Part shown: one piece after another, positions 1-5,380 of the stretch
Position numbering within the stretch: position 1 is the stretch's first letter
Layout: every line of letters begins with the position of its first letter
Assembly (NCBI GenBank): GCA_030040295.1
Contig: JASHTZ010000456.1
Span: 1 to 5,380 of the forward strand
Direction: 5' to 3'
Length of the DNA: 5,380 nucleotides
Source: Terriglobia bacterium
Lineage (GTDB): Bacteria; Acidobacteriota; Terriglobia; UBA7540
Notes under the pieces: generated by a model
Databases searched by the model: none
The model's input: the letters and a program-made list of their open reading frames with translations, nothing else
Told to the model about the DNA's origin: nothing
Translations under genes and position numbers: made by a program

Positions 1-2668
1 TTTCTTCACGGCCCAGGCGGGCGAGCGATGCGGGAGCGAGGTCCCGCCCGCTGGTGAGCACGTAGCGGAATGTGTAGTCTCCCTCTTGAATCCGCTGCGT
101 GTTGGTGTGCCAGTAATTGTTCATCACGTAGGAAAACACCCCGGCGGTTTTGGGCGTGAACTCGCGCGGCCACACGCCGCGGTTGATGTCTCCGAGCGAA
201 ACCAGCGGGGCGTCAATAGGTACCAGCCCCACGGCGACGTCCTTCCCCGCCACCTTCACCCAATGCTGCGCGGTGAACCATTCCAGGCAGGCCCCCTTCA
301 TCAAATCGTGCGCCGGGTCCACCCAGCCGTTTTGGATTTCATAACTGAAGTCAGGATCGGGAACGGCGAAGGGGAAAGCAAAGTAGACAGCCTCTTTCTT
401 CGGCACCGCCTCCTTGTGCAAGCGGTCGATGAACTCGATTTTTTTCTGGTGGTCGAACAGAATAATTTCGGTTTCGAGCGTGGGCGCGTGCAGGCCGCTG
501 CCTTCCAGCGTCATGATCTCGCCGTAGGGGGTCTTCTCGATGCGGCTCACGTGCGAGGCTTCGGCTGGAGTGACGGTAAGCTTCGCCAGCGGCAGTCGGA
601 AATCCGAAAAAACAATCTGGGTGCGCGGCGCTTCATCGCCACCCGCGACGTAAAGGTACTGGTCGAGCCCGTAGGGACTGGACTTGTCCACCAGCTCCCG
701 TTGCAGTTCCTTATCGAAAACGCTTTTGATGACTCCGGTGGCCGGGTCAACTTCCACGCGGTAAAACTGATTCTCGATGACGTTGGCGGAAGGAAGCGAT
801 TCGGGCAGCGGACGCTCCACGCGCGGGGCGGGGACGGGTTCGAGGCGATAACACTTGTAACCCATCGCGGGCACATCTTCCGCCATGAAGCGCACGTGGG
901 CGAAATCGGGATCGTCGCGGCTCACCACTTCTACCGGAACGGGCGCCCCGCCGGGATATTCCACAATCTTGCGGTTGTCAAAAAGGTCGAGATGTACAAA
1001 CCCGCTGCGCGGCCAGCTCAGCGAATTGAAAACCAGCAGAAAAGGCGGCTGAAGATGCACCTGGTATTGCAATTCGTCGAGCGATTGGTCAAGCACGGCG
1101 CGCGCTTCCGCCCGGCTGTCAATGGCGAATTGATTTTTCACCTTGAGCTGGCCCACCGTCTCCTCAGCCGTGGGATGCGTGTAACTCCCCCCCCAGGAAA
1201 AAGTGTGCTCGGCATACATCACGAGATTCGCCCACATGCTCCGCAGGGTTTCCACCGGGCCGGCCCAGTTTTTGTCGATAAGAGTAAGCAAGGTGGCAAG
1301 TTTTTGCGCGGAAAGCGCCCGCTGCTGCGTGTCGCGATCGAGAATGGTGGAGCGCGCGTCCGTGCTCATGTCATCTTCCCAGTAGCCGCCTCCGCCGCCC
1401 GTCACCGTGGGCAGCTCCGGCCCGAAGTGCCGATCGATGTAACGGAAGTAGTCAGGAAAAACCGCCGAGACCATTTTGGGATAGGCGTACTGGGCGTTCC
1501 ACTGCGCGATCAGCTCCGGCTCGCCCGAAACCAGGTCGGTATTCTCAAACTGGCTGCCGAACACCAGCACGGCGTCGGGCCGGTAAGAGGGCGCGCTGAA
1601 GGTATCCATGAATTTCGGCAGCGACTCGCGGCACTTTTCGGCCTTGAAGGGCCTGCCGCAAAGGCTGCCAAGCTGGCCGTAACCGCGCGTATAGGCCATC
1701 AGCACTTTTTGCCCGTCCGGCCCCTGCCACCAGTAGGGTGAAACCTCATTCCATTTGCCGATAATCAAAATCGGCGCGCGATCGTTGTTGGAGCCCGCGG
1801 CGAAGTAATGAATCCCCAGCGAATTCAGGACTGAAGCGTAAGACCAGCTATAGGCGGGGACGTCCGTGATGTTGGCATAGTCAAAGGGGATGCCGTATTT
1901 GCGGTGCAGCCATCGGGAATAAGCGGTGGATTCGATGAGTTCTTCCAAAGTGGCGTAACCGGTGAGTTCGTTGACATACTGCGCGGGCACGCCGATCTTG
2001 TCCTGGCTCGCCAGGTTTAGAAAATCCTTCTGGTCCGCCTCGGTGCGCGAGGCGAGGTAATTTCGCACGATCCAGGAGCCGTCCAGCGAGATGCGCATGG
2101 AGGGGAATTGCGCGATCTCGGCCAGCAATTTGTCGATATTGCGGTTCTGCACTTCCGCGACGCGCGCCTGGTAATCGGTATAACCGATGTCGAGGTGCGC
2201 GTGGGGCACCACAAAGATGGTCCACTTGCGCTGGGGATCGAGCGTGACGCGGGTTTTGAAGGTTTTCCCATCCAACTTCAGGGTCAGCAGGGCGCCGGTG
2301 GCCGGGCCAAATTCCGGAACGTTCAGCTCAACCTTTTGCGTCCCGGCATCGGTTTGCGCCGCGAGCGCCTGCTCGACGCTTTCTTTTCCAATGGTCAGCG
2401 TGCATTGGCCGGCGCGAAGCTTCTGGTGAAGAGTGATGGTTGCTTCAACGATCTCTTGCAATGCGCCGGGCTTTTTCACGTAGAAAATGGTGGGAGCCAC
2501 AACTATGGTGGGCGCTTGCTTTCCGGGGCCGCGCAGTTCGTAGGTCTTCTGTTCCCCAGCAGTAGCAGACCGTAGCCCGAGCGCCAGCGCGAGCCCGAGC
2601 ATGAGAAACATGATTTGGGAAGGCTTCCGCCCCCGTCCGGGTGGATGCCGCAGGACTCCTCGTCTCAT
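1..2668 (-). CDS. Exported glycoside hydrolase family 38 (alpha-mannosidase-like) protein, C-terminus cut by window edge
   Basis: The frame is open from the ATG at 2668 to the left edge (889 codons, no stop), so the C-terminus lies outside. Residues 1-37 form a signal peptide: basic start, hydrophobic core about 20-32, and an A-T-A cleavage site before Gly38. A beta-type N-terminal extension (about 40-148) precedes the GH38 catalytic domain, which opens with VVPHAHLDIGYTD. By family knowledge, His158 and Asp160 should bind the metal, Asp269 in NITDVPAYSW should be the nucleophile/ligand, and His488 in AEHTFSW the last metal ligand. A glycine-rich TGGGGGYWEDD follows at about 423-433, a helical middle domain at about 440-530, then a long beta-rich C-terminal part. 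GH38 enzymes hydrolyse alpha-mannosides with retention; the substrate here is unknown. Start 2668 is chosen because AAGGA lies 7 bases upstream; Met20 lacks such a site. The divergent neighbour is a symporter remnant, which suggests a former sugar-use locus. The fold assignment is firm, exact specificity is not. Confidence 0.93.
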   Translation of the reverse strand, partial: MRRGVLRHPPGRGRKPSQIMFLMLGLALALGLRSATAGEQKTYELRGPGKQAPTIVVAPTIFYVKKPGALQEIVEATITLHQKLRAGQCTLTIGKESVEQALAAQTDAGTQKVELNVPEFGPATGALLTLKLDGKTFKTRVTLDPQRKWTIFVVPHAHLDIGYTDYQARVAEVQNRNIDKLLAEIAQFPSMRISLDGSWIVRNYLASRTEADQKDFLNLASQDKIGVPAQYVNELTGYATLEELIESTAYSRWLHRKYGIPFDYANITDVPAYSWSYASVLNSLGIHYFAAGSNNDRAPILIIGKWNEVSPYWWQGPDGQKVLMAYTRGYGQLGSLCGRPFKAEKCRESLPKFMDTFSAPSYRPDAVLVFGSQFENTDLVSGEPELIAQWNAQYAYPKMVSAVFPDYFRYIDRHFGPELPTVTGGGGGYWEDDMSTDARSTILDRDTQQRALSAQKLATLLTLIDKNWAGPVETLRSMWANLVMYAEHTFSWGGSYTHPTAEETVGQLKVKNQFAIDSRAEARAVLDQSLDELQYQVHLQPPFLLVFNSLSWPRSGFVHLDLFDNRKIVEYPGGAPVPVEVVSRDDPDFAHVRFMAEDVPAMGYKCYRLEPVPAPRVERPLPESLPSANVIENQFYRVEVDPATGVIKSVFDKELQRELVDKSSPYGLDQYLYVAGGDEAPRTQIVFSDFRLPLAKLTVTPAEASHVSRIEKTPYGEIMTLEGSGLHAPTLETEIILFDHQKKIEFIDRLHKEAVPKKEAVYFAFPFAVPDPDFSYEIQNGWVDPAHDLMKGACLEWFTAQHWVKVAGKDVAVGLVPIDAPLVSLGDINRGVWPREFTPKTAGVFSYVMNNYWHTNTQRIQEGDYTFRYVLTSGRDLAPASLARLGREE

Positions 2669-2975
2669 GGTTTTTTCCTTAATTTGATGTTGGATTGGGG
2701 GGAAGGCCGGGTTTTGGGGGTCGTCATGGCGTCTTGCTCTAGCAGGACCGGCCCTCAGAGACTGGTGAAAAGTGTCATCCTGAGGTGCCGCCGGCAAACC
2801 GTCATCGTGCGTAGCATTGCACCTGGCAACATTCCGCGCTGAGGGTCGGCGCCGCGGGCGTCCCACCATGTGAGATGTCAAATATCGCAGCTGGGTGCCC
2901 TCAAACCGCACGCTCCATTGAGGAAGATCGAAGGCAGGCGCTGGAATTAACAGGAGAGGTGGTTCCAGTCTCACC
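2669..2975. other. Intergenic stretch with no recognisable gene
   Basis: These bases lie between the divergent GH38 gene and the TonB relic. No frame gives a recognisable protein; the plus-strand frame at 2615-2842 starts inside the GH38 gene and reads low-complexity arginine/serine-rich sequence. The stretch must hold the GH38 promoter, but I see no convincing -35/-10 pair. TGTCATCCTGAGG at 2773-2785 resembles the beginning of a dispersed intergenic repeat known from several soil-bacterial genomes. A six-base inverted repeat pairs CCTCAG (2753-2758) with CTGAGG (2780-2785). Confidence 0.5.
2676..2680 (-). promoter_or_regulatory. Ribosome binding site of the GH38 gene
   Basis: Read on the minus strand, AAGGA is followed by a 7-base A-rich spacer and the ATG at 2668. 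It decides in favour of this start over the in-frame Met20 at 2611, which has no comparable purine motif. Confidence 0.7.
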
Positions 2976-3059
2976 TTACTGCGGCAAGGAAAAACCCACA
3001 TAGACCTGGGCGCTGACGTCCACCGGCTGGCCGTTCTGCAAGGTAGGAACACAACGCCA
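2976..3059 (-). pseudogene. Remnant of the C-terminal tail of an energy transducer TonB family protein
   Basis: On the minus strand this frame reads 27 residues and a TAA stop, beginning W-R-C-V-P-T-L-Q-N-G-Q-P-V-D-V and ending V-G-F-S-L-P-Q. The pattern W-R-x-x-P-x-L-x-N-G-x-P-V followed by alternating hydrophobic residues and a final F-x-L is typical of the last beta-strands of TonB C-terminal domains, especially in Acidobacteriota. An in-frame TAA (3060-3062) lies directly before the Trp, and no other frame upstream continues the domain before the symporter begins at 3130. A 5' truncated relic is therefore the simplest reading. Living TonB proteins pass proton-motive-force energy to outer-membrane receptors; this piece cannot. 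The match is from memory of the family motif over a short span, so confidence is moderate. The 42-residue plus-strand frame at 2875-3003 overlaps it and looks like a shadow. Confidence 0.6.
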
Positions 3060-3089
3060 TTATTTCCGTGAATGCGAGGAAATGGTGAT

Positions 3090-3115
3090 GGCGGATTGAT
3101 TCCCGCCGTTTTCTT
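3090..3115 (+). terminator. Hairpin with T-rich tail just upstream of the symporter start
   Basis: GGCGG (3090-3094) pairs with CCGCC (3103-3107) around an 8-base loop and is followed by GTTTTCTT. This has the form of a short intrinsic terminator on the plus strand. It sits 10 bases before the ribosome binding site of the symporter gene, so it could end an upstream transcript, act as a leader attenuator, or be chance. The stem is only five pairs. Confidence 0.4.
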
Positions 3116-3117
3116 AC

Positions 3118-3122
3118 AAGGA
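3118..3122 (+). promoter_or_regulatory. Ribosome binding site of the symporter gene
   Basis: AAGGA with a 7-base spacer (AAGACCG) to the ATG at 3130. It supports that start and shows that the 5' end of the symporter gene is intact. Confidence 0.7.
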
Positions 3123-3129
3123 AAGACCG

Positions 3130-3921
3130 ATGCCCGTGACCATTCCAACCGCCCCGGCCATGTGGCTGGAAAGCGCCGGCGAGTTGATTGCGCTCGCTCC
3201 CTCTGATTTCCTCATCATCACAATTTATTTCGCCATGGTGCTGGCGATTGGCTTCTACCTGAAGCGCTACGCCAAGACCTCGAGCGATTTCTTTCTGGCG
3301 GGGCGCGAAATGACGGCGTGGGTCGCCGCGCTCAGCTTTCTCTCCGCTAATCTTGGCGCGCTTGAATTGATGGGTTGGGCGGCGGCCACATATCAGTACG
3401 GCATTCTGGCGGCCCATTTTTACTGGATTGCCGCTTTCCCCGCCATGGTGATCCTCGGGCTCGTGATGATGCCGTTCTACTACATTTCCAAAACTCATTC
3501 GGTGCCTGGATATCTGCAACTTCGCTTCGGCGAGGCCACTCGCGCCCTCAGCGGAATATCGTTTGCCTTCATGACCATTCTGATGTCCGGCATCGCGTCT
3601 GATGCCCCTATCCCCACGATTAATAGAAGGAATTTCATCAACATTCAGCGCCCTTTCAGCGTAAATTCAATCGTTCTTTTTTCTCATTACTATAAAGATT
3701 TTGATTTTGACACCGCCACTCCCGTCCAGTATTTTGCCAACATTGCATTAGGGAAGAAGATTGTGCCGGGCCGAACAGCTTCAAGATTTGTTGGCCGCGA
3801 GTTTCTTTCCCTTGCATGTGGGCGAGGATTCATCAAACTTGGCCTAGACCTGCCGGCGATTAAAAAGGCAAGTTCAGGCTTGCTGCAGCCCTCAGTAAAA
3901 CTATTACAAACCGCGGCGTGA
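3130..3921 (+). pseudogene. N-terminal fragment of a sodium:solute symporter (SSS/SLC5), truncated and running into unrelated sequence
   Basis: The frame has 263 residues, but only about 1-155 belong to a symporter. Membrane segments are visible at about 24-45, 62-84, 93-119 and the start of another at 138-155. SSS hallmarks include the loop T-S-S-D-F-F-L-A-G-R-E (50-60), the segment S-A-N-L-G-A-L-E-L-M-G (72-82) and the S-V-P-G-Y-L-Q-L-R-F-G region (124-134). Family members cotransport sugars, amino acids or carboxylates with Na+ across the inner membrane and are about 450-600 residues long, so some two thirds is missing. After Gly154-Ile155 (codons ending 3594), where relatives continue into the next helix, the frame reads A-S-D-A-P-I-P and about 100 polar residues with no membrane segment, up to a TGA at 3919-3921. 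The product cannot be a working transporter. Sugar transport is suggested only by the divergent GH38 gene. The cause may be a rearrangement or an assembly join. Confidence 0.85.
3707..3735 (+). promoter_or_regulatory. Candidate sigma70-type promoter for the porin-urtA operon
   Basis: A perfect -35 hexamer TTGACA (3707-3712) is followed after exactly 17 bases by TATTTT (3730-3735), which matches TATAAT at 4 of 6 positions. It lies in the AT-rich part of the stretch and would give a leader of about 290 bases before the porin ATG. Another -10-like box, TATAAA (3691-3696), has no good -35 partner. I see no sigma54-type GG-N10-GC site. Confidence 0.4.
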
Positions 3922-3933
3922 TCATCGCCACGG

Positions 3934-3956
3934 ACGCGACCCCCGTCTGCTCGCGT
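3934..3956. repeat. Short inverted repeat upstream of the porin gene
   Basis: ACGCGA (3934-3939) and TCGCGT (3951-3956) are perfect complements separated by 11 bases. No T-run follows, so it is not an intrinsic terminator. It could be an operator half-site pair or chance. Confidence 0.3.
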
Positions 3957-4028
3957 GAATTGACGCAACTGCATCAAGGCAAGGCTTTCGCCAAATCATC
4001 CACCGAATGGGAGGTTCAGTCCATCTTT

Positions 4029-5150
4029 ATGAAGGACGCGCAAGCTTTTGTTCTAAACATTTTCCGGAGATACGTACCCGTTTACACGGGACTGGTGATC
4101 CTATGCGGACTGCCATTGTGGGCGCAGACGGACAGCAGCTTTGTACCTTCGCTCACGGTAGGTGCGGGATTACAAACCAATTACCAGCATAACCAACCCG
4201 ATGGAAGCAGTTCCAGCGATCAATTCACTCTGGATCACATCCGGCTCTATGTTAGCGGCGACGTTACAAAGGACATCAGCTTGATGTTCAACACGGACTA
4301 CAACGGCAGCGGCAATAGTCTGCAGGTTCTCGATGCCGTGGGACAATTTCACTTCTCATCGAAGGCCAATATCTGGGTAGGCCGATTCCTTCCTCCCAGC
4401 GACCGCGACAATTTCACGGGTCCGTTTTACGCCAATGCCTGGGCCAATTATACGGATGGCATTCAGGACGGGTACCCGGATGTCTACCAGGGCCGCGACA
4501 ACGGCGTGGCGTATTGGGGCGATTTCAAAGCTGGAACGGCAACGATCAAGGCCTCCGTGGGGGCGTTCGACGGAGCTTCCGCCACAGGAGACCCCAGCAT
4601 CATCTGGGCCGAGCGTGTCCAGGTGGATTTCTGGGACCCGGAGGACGGCTATTACCTGAACGGCACCTATTACGGTGACAAAAACTTGCTGGCCATTGGA
4701 GTGGCGAATCAGGTGCAATCGGGAAAAACCGCCACCACGATCGATTTTCTAATGGAAAGGAAAGTGCATGGTGGCGGAGCATTCACGATTGAAAGCGAGT
4801 ATTCCCGCTACAACAACCTGGGCGGATACAACGCCGACTATGCCCGCAGTGAAGGGGCATACGCGCTCGTCTCCTTCCTTATTCCACAGAAAGTCGGCGT
4901 CGGGAGGTTCGAACTCCTCGGTAAGGCTGCGGATGCCGAATTCACAGGTGGTTTTATGTCGCCGACGACTCACAATCCAAGCTACCGGCAGCAGACGACG
5001 GAAACGGATTTGAGCTACATCATCAAGCAGTTTGACGCGCGCGTGATGGCATTTGGCAAGGTCACGTCCTTCAATGCCGTCCAGAGTGATTACTGGGAGG
5101 CGGGTATTGGCTTGCAACTCCAAATTTCGAAGACATTAAAATTTCACTAG
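4029..5150 (+). CDS. Outer-membrane porin precursor (phosphate-selective-porin-like; possibly FmdC-type urea/amide porin)
   Basis: The protein has 373 residues from the ATG at 4029. Residues 1-32 form a signal peptide with Arg13-Arg14, a hydrophobic core about 15-30 and cleavage after L-W-A before Gln33. The mature part alternates polar and hydrophobic residues as in a beta-barrel, with many aromatic strand ends: D-H-I-R-L-Y-V-S-G-D (69-78), I-S-L-M-F-N-T-D-Y (83-91), and W-V-G-R-F-L-P-P-S-D (116-125), which resembles the OprP/OprO-like porin group. The chain ends L-K-F-H, with the expected aromatic in penultimate position. It should form an outer-membrane channel. urtA starts 61 bases downstream on the same strand with no terminator between, matching the FmdC porin placed before FmdD in methylotrophs, so urea or short amides are the likely solute (inference). 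Start 4029 is chosen for the signal peptide; GGGAGG lies 14 bases upstream, rather far. A GTG at 3918 would add 37 residues before the signal peptide and is unlikely. Confidence 0.88.
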   Translation: MKDAQAFVLNIFRRYVPVYTGLVILCGLPLWAQTDSSFVPSLTVGAGLQTNYQHNQPDGSSSSDQFTLDHIRLYVSGDVTKDISLMFNTDYNGSGNSLQVLDAVGQFHFSSKANIWVGRFLPPSDRDNFTGPFYANAWANYTDGIQDGYPDVYQGRDNGVAYWGDFKAGTATIKASVGAFDGASATGDPSIIWAERVQVDFWDPEDGYYLNGTYYGDKNLLAIGVANQVQSGKTATTIDFLMERKVHGGGAFTIESEYSRYNNLGGYNADYARSEGAYALVSFLIPQKVGVGRFELLGKAADAEFTGGFMSPTTHNPSYRQQTTETDLSYIIKQFDARVMAFGKVTSFNAVQSDYWEAGIGLQLQISKTLKFH

Positions 5151-5190
5151 TCACGAGGGGATGATGGAACAAAGAAAAATCCAACTTTAT

Positions 5191-5208
5191 AGGAAGGGAC
5201 AGGAAGGA
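5191..5208 (+). promoter_or_regulatory. Tandem Shine-Dalgarno motifs before urtA
   Basis: Two imperfect 10-base direct repeats, AGGAAGGGAC and AGGAAGGACC (5191-5210), each carry a Shine-Dalgarno core. The second AGGA (5201-5204) is 7 bases from the ATG at 5212, which supports that start; the first is too distant to be the main site. Confidence 0.6.
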
Positions 5209-5211
5209 CCT

Positions 5212-5380
5212 ATGAAATTCAAACCAATGATTGTCACAGTTTCATTACTCGCTGTCGTCATGGCAATCTCGGGGGTCGCCAAAGCTCAGGACACGATCAA
5301 GGTGGGCGTACTGCATTCTCTCTCGGGAACCATGGCGATTAGTGAAACGACCCTGAAAGACACCATCCTGATGATGATCG
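5212..5380 (+). CDS. urtA: Urea ABC transporter substrate-binding protein UrtA, N-terminal part
   Basis: Only 56 codons are in the window before the right edge. Residues 1-25 are a Sec signal peptide (M-K-F-K start, hydrophobic core about 6-22, cleavage after A-K-A before Gln26). The mature chain begins D-T-I-K-V-G-V-L-H-S-L-S-G-T-M-A-I-S-E-T. This is the hallmark start of UrtA/FmdD proteins, where the S-L-S-G-T-M-A-I-S-E loop helps to shape the ligand pocket. UrtA captures urea in the periplasm and delivers it to the UrtBC permease driven by UrtDE; those genes would be expected just beyond the window. The branched-chain amino-acid binding proteins (LivK type) share the fold but usually lack this exact loop. 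In-frame ATGs at 5161 and 5164 would add 17 or 16 residues before the signal peptide; they are disfavoured because GAGGGG abuts them too closely. The porin gene directly upstream is probably cotranscribed. Confidence 0.92.
   Translation, partial: MKFKPMIVTVSLLAVVMAISGVAKAQDTIKVGVLHSLSGTMAISETTLKDTILMMI

Larger units (their letters stand above)
3595..4028. other. Unassigned AT-richer stretch between the symporter break and the porin gene
   Basis: Base composition shifts sharply here: 3661-3710 holds only 11 G/C in 50 bases, unlike the G+C-rich sequence to the left. I read all six frames and recognise no protein. Stops are frequent except in the run-on symporter frame and the minus-strand frame at 3690-3977. 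I find no terminal inverted repeats, transposase or tRNA that would mark an element. The stretch contains a promoter-like pair (3707-3735) and a short inverted repeat (3934-3956). It most likely includes the 5' control region of the porin-urtA operon; its first part may be the remains of another gene. Confidence 0.5.

Noticed and set aside
86..1741. 551-residue plus-strand open frame
   Set aside because: It lies wholly antisense to the GH38 gene, whose frame carries catalytic motifs and a signal peptide. The plus-strand product is rich in Arg, His and Gly without any recognisable domain, as expected of a shadow in G+C-rich DNA.
2108..2575. 155-residue plus-strand open frame
   Set aside because: Antisense to the N-terminal part of the GH38 gene; no domain, no fitting ribosome binding site.
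2875..3003. 42-residue plus-strand open frame before the symporter
   Set aside because: Its 3' end overlaps the TonB relic on the other strand and the peptide has no recognisable character; it lacks a clear ribosome binding site.
2971..3519. 182-residue minus-strand open frame
   Set aside because: Antisense to the symporter fragment, with His- and Arg-rich nonsense composition; the symporter frame has clear membrane segments.
3456..3638. Minus-strand frame starting M-K-F-L-L-L-I-V-G-I-G-A-S-D-A, resembling a signal peptide
   Set aside because: It crosses the break into antisense symporter sequence and stops after 46 residues; no clear ribosome binding site.
3763..3842. Plus-strand peptide E-Q-L-Q-D-L-L-A-A-S-F-F-P-L-H-V resembling the effector domain of an AraC-type regulator
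   Set aside because: Only about 26 residues between stops, no helix-turn-helix and no motif strong enough to call.
3690..3977. 95-residue minus-strand open frame in the unassigned stretch
   Set aside because: No recognisable domain and no convincing start; kept only as part of the unexplained region.
3918..4028. GTG start at 3918 extending the porin by 37 residues and overlapping the previous stop
   Set aside because: It would put 37 polar residues in front of a complete signal peptide, and there is no ribosome binding site before it.
3595..4028. Insertion sequence or transposon as the cause of the symporter break
   Set aside because: No transposase, no terminal inverted repeats, no target duplication, and the symporter does not resume to the right.

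Overview
The window looks like a Gram-negative, secretion-rich soil bacterium, most plausibly Acidobacteriota or a relative. The pointers are a large exported GH38-type glycosidase, an outer-membrane porin, a relic of a TonB C-terminal tail of the type common in that phylum, and moderately high G+C coding sequence. This placement is inference from style, not from a marker gene.

Left half (1-2668, minus strand): one long gene, cut by the left edge, encodes an exported glycoside hydrolase family 38 (alpha-mannosidase-like) enzyme with its metal-site motifs visible. The long plus-strand frames opposite it are antisense shadows.

Middle (2669-4028): a patchwork. The divergent intergenic region holds an 84-base remnant of the C-terminal end of an energy-transducer TonB family protein on the minus strand (2976-3059). 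A small hairpin with a T-rich tail follows, then a well-formed start of a sodium:solute symporter (SSS/SLC5) at 3130. The symporter is recognisable for only about 155 residues. At about 3595 the sequence changes abruptly into an AT-richer stretch I cannot assign, and the frame runs on as about 108 meaningless residues to 3921. This gene is therefore a truncated remnant. The unassigned stretch carries a plausible sigma70-type promoter (3707-3735) facing the genes to the right.

Right part (4029-5380, plus strand): an outer-membrane porin precursor, then 61 bases later the start of urtA, the periplasmic urea-binding protein of an ABC transporter, cut by the right edge. Porin plus UrtA resembles the FmdC-FmdD arrangement for uptake of urea and short-chain amides: the porin would admit the solute and UrtA would hand it to an inner-membrane permease encoded beyond the window.

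The main unusual feature is the break: a sugar-uptake/degradation neighbourhood (GH38 and symporter) is joined to a nitrogen-uptake operon through a truncated gene. This can be a genuine rearrangement or an assembly join. I see no new defence, mobile or RNA system, and no CRISPR, tRNA or rRNA.
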